Translations under genes and position numbers: made by a program | NCBI RefSeq assembly: GCF_001189295.1 | Contig: NZ_CP012159.1 | Coordinates: 806,001-870,000, forward strand | Length of the DNA stretch: 64,000 nucleotides | Origin: Chondromyces crocatus | GTDB taxonomy: Bacteria; Myxococcota_A; Polyangia; Polyangiales; Polyangiaceae | Direction of reading: 5' to 3' | Notes under the pieces: model-generated | Seen by the model: only the letters and a program-made list of their open reading frames with translations | Told to the model about the DNA's origin: nothing | The model's database searches: none | Part shown: in pieces, positions 44,037 to 52,800 of the stretch | Layout: every line of letters begins with the position of its first letter | How positions within the stretch are numbered: position 1 is the first letter of the stretch

Positions 44037-45071
44037 TCAGCCCTCGACCGGGCGCGCTCCGCCTCGTTCCTCGGTCGTCACGCCGCAGAGCGTCGCCAGG
44101 AGCGCCACGGCCGGGCCTCTCGCCGGCAGCCACCGGCGCAGCTCGTGCGGTCCAGCCTCGTCGAGCACCCGCTCGAGCTCGGCTCGCGCTGCCGCCTCCT
44201 CACCGAGCGCCACCAGCGCATGCGCCCGTGTCACCCGGTAGCGTTGTCGGACCTGCGGAGGCTCCCCGCGCTCCCGGTCCTGCCGGCCCACGATGTCCAG
44301 CGCCCCTGCCGCATCCCCCGAGCGTACCAGCACCGCCGCCCGCGCCGCCCGCAGCGCTGGTCGAACGGCCTCCGGCACCTCCCCGTCCTGCGCCTCCTCC
44401 AGCGCCATCGCCGCGGCGGTGACATCGCCTGCGCAGAGCCACCAGAACGACAGGTTGCCGAGCATCAACGCCCGCATCGGCACTGGCATCCACGCCCGCG
44501 GTACGGCCGAAAGCGTCCGCGCCGCCTCCTCGAAGCGCTCCTCATGAGCCAGCGCGTACCCCACCACCTGGGCGGCATACGCGTGGAGCGCGCGCGGATC
44601 CCCGGGGTGTGCCGGCCCCTGGGTCGCCGTCGCGTCGAGCGTCCGCGCGCCCTCCCGCGTCTCGTCCAGGATCTCCGCGGCCCGCCGCAGCGCCTTCGGT
44701 CGTGTTGCCGCCTCGTCCGCCTCGTTCTCCAGCCGCTCCAGCTCGAACGCGAGCCGCTCCCGGCCGACCCCGCCCACGAACAGCAGCAACGCTGGCAGCC
44801 ACGCGCCCAGATACCCGAGCACCCACGGGTGGACGCCCGCCGCCGCGGCGAGCCCCGCGAACCAGCCGAGGAACGCCGCGCCGAACGCGATCGCCAGCCG
44901 ATCCCGACGGCGCAGCTCCCGCAACACCGCGCTCGTCGTCAGCAGCACCACCGCCGCCCCGATGCCTGCGGGCGCCACGCGGGAGGGAGGCCACTGCGAC
45001 GCGAAGAGCGCCATCACGCCCGCGCCCACCAGCGCCACGACCACCGCCACCTGCAGGGGGCGTCCCTTCAT
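44037..45071 (-). CDS. inner-membrane protein with TPR-like C-terminal domain, unknown
   Basis: 344 aa with the ATG at 45071; the frame is open 48 codons further upstream without a ribosome site. Four N-terminal membrane segments (about residues 5-110: VAVVVALVGAGVMALF, GIGAAVVLLTTSAVL, AIAFGAAFLGWFAGLAAAAG, WVLGYLGAWLPALLLFVGG), then a soluble alpha-helical domain of TPR-like pairs (AYAAQVVGYALAHEERFEEAART, AALRAARAAVLVRSGDAAGAL, RAHALVALGEEAAARAELER). Strong Ala/Arg codon bias. 65 bases upstream of the lipoprotein gene. Function unknown. Confidence 0.65.
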   Translation of the reverse strand: MKGRPLQVAVVVALVGAGVMALFASQWPPSRVAPAGIGAAVVLLTTSAVLRELRRRDRLAIAFGAAFLGWFAGLAAAAGVHPWVLGYLGAWLPALLLFVGGVGRERLAFELERLENEADEAATRPKALRRAAEILDETREGARTLDATATQGPAHPGDPRALHAYAAQVVGYALAHEERFEEAARTLSAVPRAWMPVPMRALMLGNLSFWWLCAGDVTAAAMALEEAQDGEVPEAVRPALRAARAAVLVRSGDAAGALDIVGRQDRERGEPPQVRQRYRVTRAHALVALGEEAAARAELERVLDEAGPHELRRWLPARGPAVALLATLCGVTTEERGGARPVEG

Positions 45072-45226
45072 GCAGCCTGTCCCGCCATGCTCGGCATGCC
45101 GGGCCGCAGCGTACCTCCACGCGCCGCCGGGGCGTCGAGGAATCCTGGCGTCTGGGCCGTCTGGGCCAACCGCGGGCCCAGCGCGTCGGCCCGAGCGCAC
45201 CCCCGCTTCGCTCACCGCACTGGCGA

Positions 45227-45248
45227 CGAGGGCCCGTGCGGACCCTCG
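45227..45248 (-). terminator. hairpin after the Lon-family protease gene
   Basis: CGAGGG, 10-base loop, CCCTCG, starting about 10 bases after the stop codon on the minus strand. No U-run. Confidence 0.35.
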
Positions 45249-45258
45249 CGCGCCGGCT

Positions 45259-48171
45259 TCAGCGACCGCGCAGCTCCATCATCGTGCGGTGGAACTGATC
45301 CAGCCGCTGATCCACGGCGTGGAACACCGTTCCGGCCGGGTAGAAGCCCTCGGCGTCGTGCTCGCCCGCGGGGGTGCCGGTGATCAGCGCCACGCCGTCC
45401 TCCACCGTGGCCACCTCGTACAGGTGGAACTTGCCTGCCTCGATGGCGGCGACGATGTCCTGTCGCAGCATCACCGCATCGCGGTTCGTCCTCGGGATCA
45501 AGGCCCCCTGGGTGCCGGTCAGGCCCTTGGCGGCGCACAGGTCGAAGAAGGCCTCGACCTTGTCGTTGATCCCACCCACCGGCTGGATGATCCCCTGCTG
45601 ATCGATGCTGCCCGTGACCGCCAGCTCTTGCCGGATGGGGACGCCCGACAGCGCGGAGAGCAGCGCGAACAGCTCGCTCAGCGAGGCGCTATCACCCTCG
45701 ATCGGCTCGTAAGTCTGCTCGAAGACGAGCGACGCGCCGAAGGACAGCGGGCGCCGGTGCGCGAAGCGCAGCGCGAGGTAGCCGGTGAGCACCAGGACGC
45801 CCTTGCTGTGGATGGGCCCGGACATCTCCACCTCGCGCGCGATGTTCACCGGTCCCTCGCGGCCCGGGTACACCACGGCGGTCACCCGGCAAGGCCGCCC
45901 GAAGGTCTGCGGCCCGTCCGAGAGGACCGAGATGGCGTTGACCTGGCCGACCTTGGTGCCCGTCGTGTCGATGCGGATCGTGCCGTCGGAGAGCAGCTTG
46001 TGCATCTGGTCGCGGAAGTGACCGCCGCGCCGCTGCGCCGCCTCCAGCGCCTCGTTCACCATCGCGCCATCGATGACCGCGAGCTGCCGCTGCTGCGCGC
46101 GGTAGGCGGCCTCGAGCGCTACCTCCGCGATGAGACCGATCTGCGCGCTGACGCGGGTCTGACTCTCGGCGAGCCGCCCTGCGTGGAAGAGCAAGCCAGA
46201 GACCGCGTCGGCCGTGAGGGGCGGCAGCCCCCGATCCCGCGCGAGGTCGGCGAGGAACGCGGGGTACGACTGGAGGGCCAGCTCGATGGGCAGCGTCGAC
46301 TCGAAGCGCGCCTCCACCTTGAAGAGCTGGGAGAACTCGGGGTCGGCCTCGTGGAGCTCGTGGTAGAGGATGGGGCTCGTCACGAGGACGACCTTCAGAT
46401 CGAGGGGAATCTGAGGGAGGAGAAGCTCCTCGGCCGTCCCGCGGAAGTACGAGGGGTTGTGCTCGGGGACGATGAACTTGCCCGCGAGCAAGCACGCCTT
46501 GAGCTGCTCGTAGAGGGCCTCGTTCTTGAGCAAGGCGCCCGCGGGCAAGACGAGGTAGCCGCCGTTGGCCTGGTGCAAGGCGCCCGCCACGGCGAAGCCG
46601 GGCTCCGGGGGGAAGCCCTCGTCGGGGGGGACGTGGGTGCGGCCGAAGAGGGCGGTGAGCGTGGGGTAGGGGACCTCGATGACCGGCGCGCCGCTGCCCG
46701 GCTTGTGCTCGGTGAGCTGGGTGGGCACGACGATGCCGCGCGCGAGCGAGGCGCCCTCGTCGTTGCGGCTCTCGTCGACGAGCAGGCGCAGCTCCTTGGA
46801 CACCACGGTCTCGACGTCGGCGAGGAACGCGATGATGTCGGCGCGCCCCTGGAACCTGTCGTGTACGGGCTGAAAACAGCCCTTCACCCCCTCGGCGATG
46901 AGGTGCTTGATCACGCCGCGGAGTTCGACCTCGGCGTCGTCTTGCACCGCCGCGAGGCGCGCCTCGAAGTCCTCGACGAGGACGGCCACCTCATGAAGGG
47001 GCTCCCCGGCGTCGTCGCCACGGAGCGAGGGCGTGGGGCCGTCATCGTTCGCGTCGCCGCCCGGGCCTTCGTCGTCGGAGAGCCGCTCGTCCGGTCGCGA
47101 GTTCGTCGCCGATCTGGTGGGCAGCGGCGTGCGCGACGACGTGGGCCCATGGTCGAGGGCGGCGTCTTGCCCACCGTCAGGGGACCGCAAGGCGTCCAGG
47201 CCAGAGGGCGTCGAAGCCGAAGCGCTCGGCGCCAAAGGCGGGGCAGACGAAGCGCTCGAAGCCGAGAGAGGCGATGTGGACGACGAGTCTCCCTGGGGGG
47301 CGCGCGTGCTCGCTGGCGGGGGTGGCGGAGAGGATGATGCGTGGGTCGAGGCCACCGCGCCGTGAGGCGCAGACGGTGCGGCGTCGGGCGAGGTGAGGAC
47401 CGTGGCGCCCGCGGAAGGCCCCTGGGGAGCTGCGGGTAGCGCGCTGCTCGAGGCAACGTGGCCGCCGGCTTCCGGCGCCTCGACGCGGCCGTCGCTCTCC
47501 TGGGCTTTGGCCCGAGGCGCGTCGAGGTTGGCGCTGGCGGCGAGGGCGGCGCTCAGCGTCGCGGATGCCGCGGCATCGAGGTGGCGATTGCTGCGGGGCC
47601 TTGCGGTCTCCGGCTCGCGCTCGAGCGGGGAGAGCTGCACTTCATCGCCGTTGCGCACCAGGTCGAAGCCGAGTGCGCGGGCCGAGCTCCTGAGCTGCTC
47701 CTCGAGCTTGCGCTCCTCGGCGCGCACCCGCCGCTGGATCTTGGCGCGCGCCTGCTTGAAGCGCTCCCCTTCGGTGGAGCCGCGCAACGCGTCGACGAGC
47801 TTGGCGTGGAGCTCTTCCATGGCCTCGACGAACGGCCGCCCCTCGCCCGGCGGGAGCGAGAGCACGGTGGGCTCGCTCGGGCGGTGGGGGTTGGGTAGCA
47901 GCAGGAGATCGTCGGGCGTGGGCCGGGTGCAGGCGATGCGCTTGGCGACGGCGCGGGCGCAGAAGGTCCGGCCCGTACCCGGAGCGCCGACGACGACGAC
48001 ATGAAAGCGCGGCTGACGGATGTCGAGCCCGAAGGCCAGGGCGGTGAGGGCGCGCTCCTGTGAAGGCATGCCCGCGGGAAGGGGGGTGACGTCCTCGGTG
48101 GTCTTGAAGGGGAACTGGGTGGGGTCCAGGATCTTGCGGCACTCGCTGGCGGGCAGCTCGCGGGCGGACAT
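45259..48171 (-). CDS. Lon-family (S16, AAA_32-type) ATP-dependent protease with long low-complexity insert
   Basis: 970 aa. ATG at 48171; the open frame reaches 138 codons further upstream without support. N-terminal ATPase part with Walker A GAPGTGRT at 62-69 (Arg in place of the usual Lys). Residues about 215-400 are an Ala/Ser/Pro-rich low-complexity insert. The AAA_32 features GGYLVLPAGALLKNEALYEQLK and LPPLTADAVSGLLFHAGR follow. The Lon protease domain has catalytic Ser828 in GDSASLSE and Lys871 in NDKVEAF, 43 residues apart as in LonA. Such COG1067-type Lon-like proteases lack the LonA N-domain. Role in protein quality control or regulated proteolysis; substrates unknown. Confidence 0.9.
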   Translation of the reverse strand: MSARELPASECRKILDPTQFPFKTTEDVTPLPAGMPSQERALTALAFGLDIRQPRFHVVVVGAPGTGRTFCARAVAKRIACTRPTPDDLLLLPNPHRPSEPTVLSLPPGEGRPFVEAMEELHAKLVDALRGSTEGERFKQARAKIQRRVRAEERKLEEQLRSSARALGFDLVRNGDEVQLSPLEREPETARPRSNRHLDAAASATLSAALAASANLDAPRAKAQESDGRVEAPEAGGHVASSSALPAAPQGPSAGATVLTSPDAAPSAPHGAVASTHASSSPPPPPASTRAPQGDSSSTSPLSASSASSAPPLAPSASASTPSGLDALRSPDGGQDAALDHGPTSSRTPLPTRSATNSRPDERLSDDEGPGGDANDDGPTPSLRGDDAGEPLHEVAVLVEDFEARLAAVQDDAEVELRGVIKHLIAEGVKGCFQPVHDRFQGRADIIAFLADVETVVSKELRLLVDESRNDEGASLARGIVVPTQLTEHKPGSGAPVIEVPYPTLTALFGRTHVPPDEGFPPEPGFAVAGALHQANGGYLVLPAGALLKNEALYEQLKACLLAGKFIVPEHNPSYFRGTAEELLLPQIPLDLKVVLVTSPILYHELHEADPEFSQLFKVEARFESTLPIELALQSYPAFLADLARDRGLPPLTADAVSGLLFHAGRLAESQTRVSAQIGLIAEVALEAAYRAQQRQLAVIDGAMVNEALEAAQRRGGHFRDQMHKLLSDGTIRIDTTGTKVGQVNAISVLSDGPQTFGRPCRVTAVVYPGREGPVNIAREVEMSGPIHSKGVLVLTGYLALRFAHRRPLSFGASLVFEQTYEPIEGDSASLSELFALLSALSGVPIRQELAVTGSIDQQGIIQPVGGINDKVEAFFDLCAAKGLTGTQGALIPRTNRDAVMLRQDIVAAIEAGKFHLYEVATVEDGVALITGTPAGEHDAEGFYPAGTVFHAVDQRLDQFHRTMMELRGR

Positions 48172-48524
48172 AGGGGGCGCACCATAGCGCCTTCCATGCC
48201 AAGCGCGCATCCCTGGACGAGTACAGACGATTCTCTGGATGAGGGCATCCGGTGGACCCTTCCGCGAGGGGGCTCTCCGGGCCGTGTCGGAGCGCACCAG
48301 GACGTGCCCGGGCCACGATGAGAGGAGGGTGACCGCGCCGTCATGTCGAGGACGCGGTGGCGGGTCATGAGGTGCGCGGCGAGGTGTGCAGCGCGGGGGC
48401 GTGGGGGCTCGTGCTCGGTTCCCCCAGGTTCGTCCCGGGTCCTTGGGCAAGCGGTCGGCGAGGAAAGCAGGGGAAGCGGCCATCGAGAGGGGGCCGAAAG
48501 GCCCCTGCTCCCGGGGACGCCGTC
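48172..48524. other. 353-base intergenic stretch between the Lon-family and response-regulator genes
   Basis: No supported gene. It holds the promoter region of the Lon-family gene at its lower end and the hairpin terminator of the response-regulator gene at its upper end (48489-48506). Confidence 0.5.
48489..48506 (-). terminator. GC hairpin with GNRA-type loop after the response-regulator gene
   Basis: GGGGCC, loop GAAA, GGCCCC (plus-strand reading), 19 bases past the stop codon of the gene at 48525-48935 on the minus strand. Six GC pairs; no U-run. Confidence 0.5.
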
Positions 48525-48935
48525 TCAGGGCGCGGGTCGCGCGAGCACGCTCTGCAGCGTGGAAAGCAAGCCGTCGAGGCTGCACGGCTTCGGGAGGACG
48601 GCGGCCGCCCGGGCGGCGGCTTGCCCGGGTTCGCGCACGCCCGAGAGCAGGACGACGGGCACGTCCAGGCCGGTGGCCTCGAGCGCGTCCAGCACCTCGT
48701 CACCGTTCATCTCGGGCATCACCATGTCGAGGAGCAACACGGACGGGCGTGCACCACTTCGCAACCGAGCCAGCGCCGCGAGCGGGTCGGTGAACGCTTC
48801 GACCTGGTAGCCTTCGAACGTCAGGACATCCAGGATCGACTCCACGACGGCCGTGTCGTCGTCGATGACGTAGACCAGCGGAGCGGGTTCGGCGCGTGCC
48901 TCATGGTGCGGGTTGGGCGACCCCTCGATCGTCAT
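48525..48935 (-). CDS. single-domain response regulator (CheY-like)
   Basis: 136 aa with the ATG at 48935. Receiver domain: acidic pocket IDDDTA (Asp25-27), phosphoacceptor Asp70 in LLLDMVMPEMNG, signalling Ser in VVLLSG and the conserved Lys in LPKPCS. No output domain, so it acts through protein contacts. The frame is open 322 codons upstream, but that is the shadow of the divergent regulator gene. Divergent from the NarL-type regulator across 249 bases. Confidence 0.9.
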   Translation of the reverse strand: MTIEGSPNPHHEARAEPAPLVYVIDDDTAVVESILDVLTFEGYQVEAFTDPLAALARLRSGARPSVLLLDMVMPEMNGDEVLDALEATGLDVPVVLLSGVREPGQAAARAAAVLPKPCSLDGLLSTLQSVLARPAP

Positions 48936-49116
48936 GGCGCCCGAAGCGTACAGGGATGCACGACGCTGCGCACGATGCGGCGCGACGTCGAACGATTGTC
49001 CAGAGAGCTGGAAAACCTCGTAGGAACCTGTCCAGCCACCGGTCCGCAGGTTTCTCTTGCGGGTCCTTGCCGGCCTGATACCCCTGTAGGGTCTCTCCCG
49101 TGATGGCCGCAGTCGC

Positions 49117-49145
49117 TTGACTTGCCCGCTGTCCGGGTATCGAAT
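49117..49145 (+). promoter_or_regulatory. candidate sigma-70-type promoter of the NarL-family regulator gene
   Basis: TTGACT (49117-49122), 17-base spacer, TCGAAT (49140-49145), 40 bases before the ATG at 49185. The -10 matches the consensus at 4 of 6 positions. Confidence 0.35.
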
Positions 49146-49184
49146 TGTGGCCGGAAGGACCTTCCGCCCTTCTCCCTGGTAAGT

Positions 49185-49847
49185 ATGCCGGACACCTCCA
49201 CCAGCAAGATCAACGTCTACCTGATCGACGATCACCCTGTCGTTCGAGAGGGATTTGCCCGAGCACTCGCCGACGAGCCGGACATGGCCGTCGTGGGGCA
49301 GTCGGGAACCGCGGCCGATGCGCTGCGTGAAACGGCGCAGTGCAGGCCTGATGTCGTGCTTGTGGATCTGAACATTCCGGATCGGGATGGAATCGAACTC
49401 CTCGGCGCGCTGCGGGCGCAGCTGCCGCAGGCGAAGCTCCTGGTGCTGAGCGGCTACGACGACGAGTTCCGGGTGGCGGAAGCCCTGCGGGCAGGAGCCC
49501 AGGGGTACCTGGTCAAGACGTCGAAGCTCGAAGAAGTGATCGAGGGGATTCGTCGCATCGCGACCGGAGGCGCCCCCCTCTCCCCCCGCATCGCAGGCGC
49601 CGTGGTGCGCGCCATGCGGAAGCCGGCCAGCGAGGGGACGGGCGGACTCGATGCGTTGACGCCGCGTGAGCGACAGGTGCTGCGGCTGCTCGCTGCAGGG
49701 GTGTCCACCCGCGAGACGGCGGCGCGCCTGACCATCAGCCCGAAGACGGTGGAAACGCACCGCGTCCGCATCTACGCGAAGCTCGGCTGCAAGAGCGCCG
49801 TCGAGCTGACCCGCATCGCGGTCCGGACGGGCCTCATCGAGGCCTGA
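49185..49847 (+). CDS. NarL/FixJ-family response regulator with LuxR-type HTH
   Basis: 220 aa with the ATG at 49185. Receiver with VYLIDDHPVV (Asp15-16), phosphoacceptor Asp61 in VLVDLNIPDRDG, the Ser in LVLSGYDD and Lys in YLVKTSKLEE. LuxR-type DNA-binding domain from about 152: LTPRERQVLRLLAAGVSTRETAARL split around the helix-turn-helix and SPKTVETHRVRIYAKLG. Cytoplasmic transcription factor; a partner kinase is not next to it. The divergently transcribed CheY-like protein may share its signal pathway. Confidence 0.94.
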   Translation: MPDTSTSKINVYLIDDHPVVREGFARALADEPDMAVVGQSGTAADALRETAQCRPDVVLVDLNIPDRDGIELLGALRAQLPQAKLLVLSGYDDEFRVAEALRAGAQGYLVKTSKLEEVIEGIRRIATGGAPLSPRIAGAVVRAMRKPASEGTGGLDALTPRERQVLRLLAAGVSTRETAARLTISPKTVETHRVRIYAKLGCKSAVELTRIAVRTGLIEA

Positions 49848-49914
49848 GCCGCCCGAGCGCGCCGCGCTTCTCGTTCTCGCCCTTTCCCTTCTCACATCCA
49901 CCCCACCTGGCGCG

Positions 49915-49934
49915 GCTGCGGAGCTCTCCGCAGC
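49915..49934. terminator. 8-bp perfect hairpin between convergent genes
   Basis: GCTGCGGA, loop GCTC, TCCGCAGC between the ends of the NarL-type regulator and pentapeptide-repeat genes; symmetric, so it may serve both strands. No U-run. Confidence 0.5.
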
Positions 49935-49937
49935 GCG

Positions 49938-49984
49938 GCGGTGGTGCGTTCGCCCGAGCGGTGGTGCGTTTGCCCGAGCGGTGG
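49938..49984. repeat. two-and-a-bit copies of a 20-bp direct repeat
   Basis: GTGGTGCGTTCGCCCGAGCG (49941-49960) followed by a copy with one change (49961-49980) and partial flanking copies. Intergenic; no known role. Confidence 0.8.
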
Positions 49985-50006
49985 CTCTCCCAGGCGGCGA
50001 CGGACG

Positions 50007-50537
50007 CTACTGCCGGCGCGCCTTCTCTGCCTTGAGGAGTTCGTCGACGCGAATCCCGTCGATGGTGAGCCCGTCCAGCGCGCACCCCGAGATCTGCACG
50101 CCACGGAGGTCTGAGTTCTCGATGCGCGCGTCGCTCAGGTTCACGTCGACCCAGCGGCTGCGTGAAGCGTCGACGTCGTTCAGTCGGCCCTCGGTGAGCC
50201 GGGCATCGTCGAGGACGGCCCCCGCCAGATCCAGATCGTGCAGCGTCGCTCCAGCGAAGGAGGCATCCTCGATGCGGGCGCTGGCGAAGTTCGCGTTCTT
50301 CAGCGTGGCCTTCTCGAACGTGACGTCGTCGAGCCGAGCTTCCGCGAAGCTCACATTGTGAATGCTGGCGTGCTCGAGCGTGACGTCGTCCAGCGCGGCG
50401 TGGGCCAGGCTGACGTTGTGCAGACGGGCTCGTTGCAGGTCGACGTCATCGAACTCGGCGCCGGTCAGCGTCGCGTCCACGAAGCGCTTGGGCTTGTCCT
50501 TGGCTGCCTTGTGCTGATCGTCCTGCTTCTTCGCCAT
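50007..50537 (-). CDS. pentapeptide-repeat protein
   Basis: 176 aa. After a Lys-rich N-terminus (MAKKQDDQHKAAKDKPK) come about 25 pentapeptide units of the form A(x)L(x)(x) or A(x)F(x)(x), for example ATLTGAEFDDVDLQRARLHN and ARLDDVTFEKATLKNANF, which fold as a right-handed square beta-helix. No enzyme motif. Members of the family include DNA-gyrase mimics such as MfpA/Qnr, but those are longer and acidic-patterned; here no such claim is justified. Convergent with the NarL-type regulator, divergent from the hydrolase gene across 37 bases. Confidence 0.88.
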   Translation of the reverse strand: MAKKQDDQHKAAKDKPKRFVDATLTGAEFDDVDLQRARLHNVSLAHAALDDVTLEHASIHNVSFAEARLDDVTFEKATLKNANFASARIEDASFAGATLHDLDLAGAVLDDARLTEGRLNDVDASRSRWVDVNLSDARIENSDLRGVQISGCALDGLTIDGIRVDELLKAEKARRQ

Positions 50538-50574
50538 GCGGTCATGCTACCCGTAGCGGGCCTCTGGAGGTTCC

Positions 50575-51414
50575 ATGTCGACCACACCCGCCCCCCTTCA
50601 TCACGCCCTGGTCACCGCGCCTTCCACTGAGCCGGACCAGTGGATGCTCGTCCTGCACGGCATCCTGGGGTCTGGCGCGAACTGGCGGACCTTCGCCCGG
50701 CGCGTCGTCGAGGAGCGCCCACACTGGGGGCTGATCCTGGTCGATCTGAGGGCCCACGGTCTGTCGCAAGATCCCGCGCCGCCGCACACTCTGGACGCTG
50801 CTGCCGCCGATCTGGACCACCTGGTGCATTCCCTGGGGCGCGACGTGCGCGGCGTGATGGGCCACTCGTTCGGCGGCAAGGTGGCGCTCGCCTACGTGGC
50901 GCGGCGGGCCCGGGCCGGGTCGACGCTGGAGCGCGCGTTCGTGCTCGATTCCGACCCTGGCGCGCGGGCGGTGGGCCAGCGGGACGCGAGCTCGCGGGAG
51001 GTGCTCGACGTGCTCATGGCGCTCCCTCAGCCGATCGCTTCGCGCGAAGCCTTTCTGGAGCAGGTTCAGGCAAAGGGGTTGAGCCGGGGGGTGGCCGACT
51101 GGCTGGCGATGAACGTGCGGCGTGCCGAGGACGGCTTCCGGCTGCGGCTCGATCTGCAGGTGATCGAGGCGCTGCTCGAGGACTACTTCACCCGGGACCT
51201 CTGGCCTGCGCTCGAGGACCCAGCGGGCGCCCGCGCGGTGCGTGTGGTGCTGGGGGGCCGCTCGACCTCGGTGCCCGTGGAGACCCGCGCGCGGCTCGAA
51301 GCGCTGGCCGCCCAGTCGCCGCGGGTGAGCGTGCGGGTGCTGCCCGAGGCGGGGCACTGGGTGCATGTCGACGACCCCGAGGGCCTGCTCACTGCGGTGT
51401 CCGAGCTGCTCTAG
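50575..51414 (+). CDS. alpha/beta-fold hydrolase
   Basis: 279 aa with a strong ribosome site CTGGAGG 4 bases before the ATG. Catalytic triad of the alpha/beta hydrolase fold: HGILGSG oxyanion strand, nucleophile Ser98 in GHSFGG and His in AGHWVHVDDPE; the acid is likely the Asp of the region after PALEDPAGARA. LVLHGILGSGANWRTF and RAHGLSQDP fit esterase/YbfF-type enzymes. No signal peptide, so cytoplasmic. Substrate unknown. Followed by xth after 46 bases and likely cotranscribed. Confidence 0.9.
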   Translation: MSTTPAPLHHALVTAPSTEPDQWMLVLHGILGSGANWRTFARRVVEERPHWGLILVDLRAHGLSQDPAPPHTLDAAAADLDHLVHSLGRDVRGVMGHSFGGKVALAYVARRARAGSTLERAFVLDSDPGARAVGQRDASSREVLDVLMALPQPIASREAFLEQVQAKGLSRGVADWLAMNVRRAEDGFRLRLDLQVIEALLEDYFTRDLWPALEDPAGARAVRVVLGGRSTSVPVETRARLEALAAQSPRVSVRVLPEAGHWVHVDDPEGLLTAVSELL

Positions 51415-51460
51415 GAAAACCCTGGTTCCCTCGGAGGGGCTCGGCTAACGCCAGGGATCG

Positions 51461-52249
51461 ATGCGTATCGCCTCCTGGAACGTGAACTCGGTGCGGAGCC
51501 GGCTGGATCAACTGCTGGGCTGGCTGGCGCGCGCGGCGCCCGATGTGGTCTGCCTGCAAGAGACGAAGTGCGAGGACGCGCAGTTCCCCGAGGCCGCGCT
51601 GGCCGAAGCGGGTTACCGGACGGCGATCTTCGGCCAGAAGACCTACAACGGCGTGGCGATCGTCGCGCGCTTCGGCCTGTCGATCGACGACGTGAAGCGG
51701 AACCTCGACGGCGACGCGGACGACGCGCAACGACGCCTGATCGCGGCGACCGTGGAGGGCGTGCGGATCATCAACGTCTACGTGCCCAACGGCCAGTCGG
51801 TGGGGACCCCCGCGTTCGCCTACAAGCTCGACTGGCTGGAGCGGCTGCGCAAGGAGGTGGCCGAGCGTCACGATCCTGGGCAAGATCTCCTGATCTGCGG
51901 CGACTTCAACGTGGCGCCCGAGCCGCTCGACGTGCACGACCCGAAGCGCTGGGAGGGCAAGGTCTTGTTCCACCCGGACGAGCGCGCCGCGCTGAAGCGG
52001 CTGATGGACTGGGGCCTCGCAGACGCGTTCCGGGAGAAGCACCCGGATCAGAAGCTCTTCAGCTGGTGGGACTACCGGATGGGGGGCTACCGGAAGAACC
52101 ACGGCCTGCGCATCGATCTCGCGCTGCTGTCTCGCTCGCTGATGGACCGCTGCGTGGACGTCTCGATCGACACCCGCCCGCGAGAGCTGGAGCGGCCGTC
52201 GGATCACACGCCGGTGGTGGTCGAGCTGAAGGACGAGGGCGGGACCTGA
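51461..52249 (+). CDS. xth: exodeoxyribonuclease III (AP endonuclease family)
   Basis: 262 aa. DNA-repair nuclease that cuts at abasic sites and removes 3' blocking groups. Family residues are SWNVNSVRSRL (Asn7-like metal site), LQETKCED (catalytic Glu), VYVPNGQ, CGDFNVAP (Asp/Asn) and the terminal PSDHTPVVVEL (Asp-His pair). The stem CCCTGG (51420-51425) could pair with CCAGGG (51451-51456), partly covering the ribosome site AGGGA before the ATG at 51461. Lies 46 bases after the hydrolase. Confidence 0.95.
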   Translation: MRIASWNVNSVRSRLDQLLGWLARAAPDVVCLQETKCEDAQFPEAALAEAGYRTAIFGQKTYNGVAIVARFGLSIDDVKRNLDGDADDAQRRLIAATVEGVRIINVYVPNGQSVGTPAFAYKLDWLERLRKEVAERHDPGQDLLICGDFNVAPEPLDVHDPKRWEGKVLFHPDERAALKRLMDWGLADAFREKHPDQKLFSWWDYRMGGYRKNHGLRIDLALLSRSLMDRCVDVSIDTRPRELERPSDHTPVVVELKDEGGT

Positions 52250-52276
52250 GCGGTCTCGTGCGCGCGGAGTCCGCGA

Positions 52277-52720
52277 ATGGCCAGAGTCGCGTACGAAGGG
52301 TTCACGATCGCGCTGCCGCCCGGCTGGGGTGAGATGGTGGAAGACGCGACGTTCGCCGACACCGCGGAGCTCCCGCCGGTCGCGTTCGGCGCTGAAGACG
52401 GTGTGGGGACGTTCCACGTGATGGTCCCGCTGCTCGAGGAGGAGGATGTGCCGCCTCCCGAGCCCGCAGCCCTCGAAGCGCTGGTGCGCGAATGGGGGGA
52501 GCGGCGCGGGATCGTCACGCCGCTGTCGACGCACGCGGGGCCCCATCCTCAAGGCGCGATCGCCGAGGGGTCGTTCCGGGTGGGGAACGAGCTGGTGGCC
52601 GTGTGGTTCGTCTCCGATGGCAGCTCGGTGGTGTGCGCGAGCTACGTCTGCGGGTGGGACGACCGTGAGGTGGAGCGGGTGGAGCGCTCCCAGGCGGCCG
52701 CGTCGTTGCGGTTGGACTGA
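52277..52720 (+). CDS. small protein of unknown function (DcrB/PsbP-like fold guess)
   Basis: 147 aa starting at ATG 52277, 27 bases after xth. The pattern AYEGFTIALPPGWGEMVEDATF at the start and RVGNELVAVWFVSDGSSVVCASYVCG near the end resembles the small DcrB/PsbP-like alpha/beta proteins of myxobacteria (they begin 'f.i..P.gW'). No signal peptide or membrane segment. Function unknown. Confidence 0.65.
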   Translation: MARVAYEGFTIALPPGWGEMVEDATFADTAELPPVAFGAEDGVGTFHVMVPLLEEEDVPPPEPAALEALVREWGERRGIVTPLSTHAGPHPQGAIAEGSFRVGNELVAVWFVSDGSSVVCASYVCGWDDREVERVERSQAAASLRLD

Positions 52721-52800
52721 CGGAGCACACTCGGGGCGAGAGACAGCGGGTGGGGGGCTCCGTCGATGTGTCGCTCGGCGGGGAGCGGTCGGCGCTTCGG

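Noticed and set aside
48936-49901. Extension of the single-domain response regulator over the NarL-type gene
   Set aside because: Antisense shadow; the receiver domain starts at 48935.
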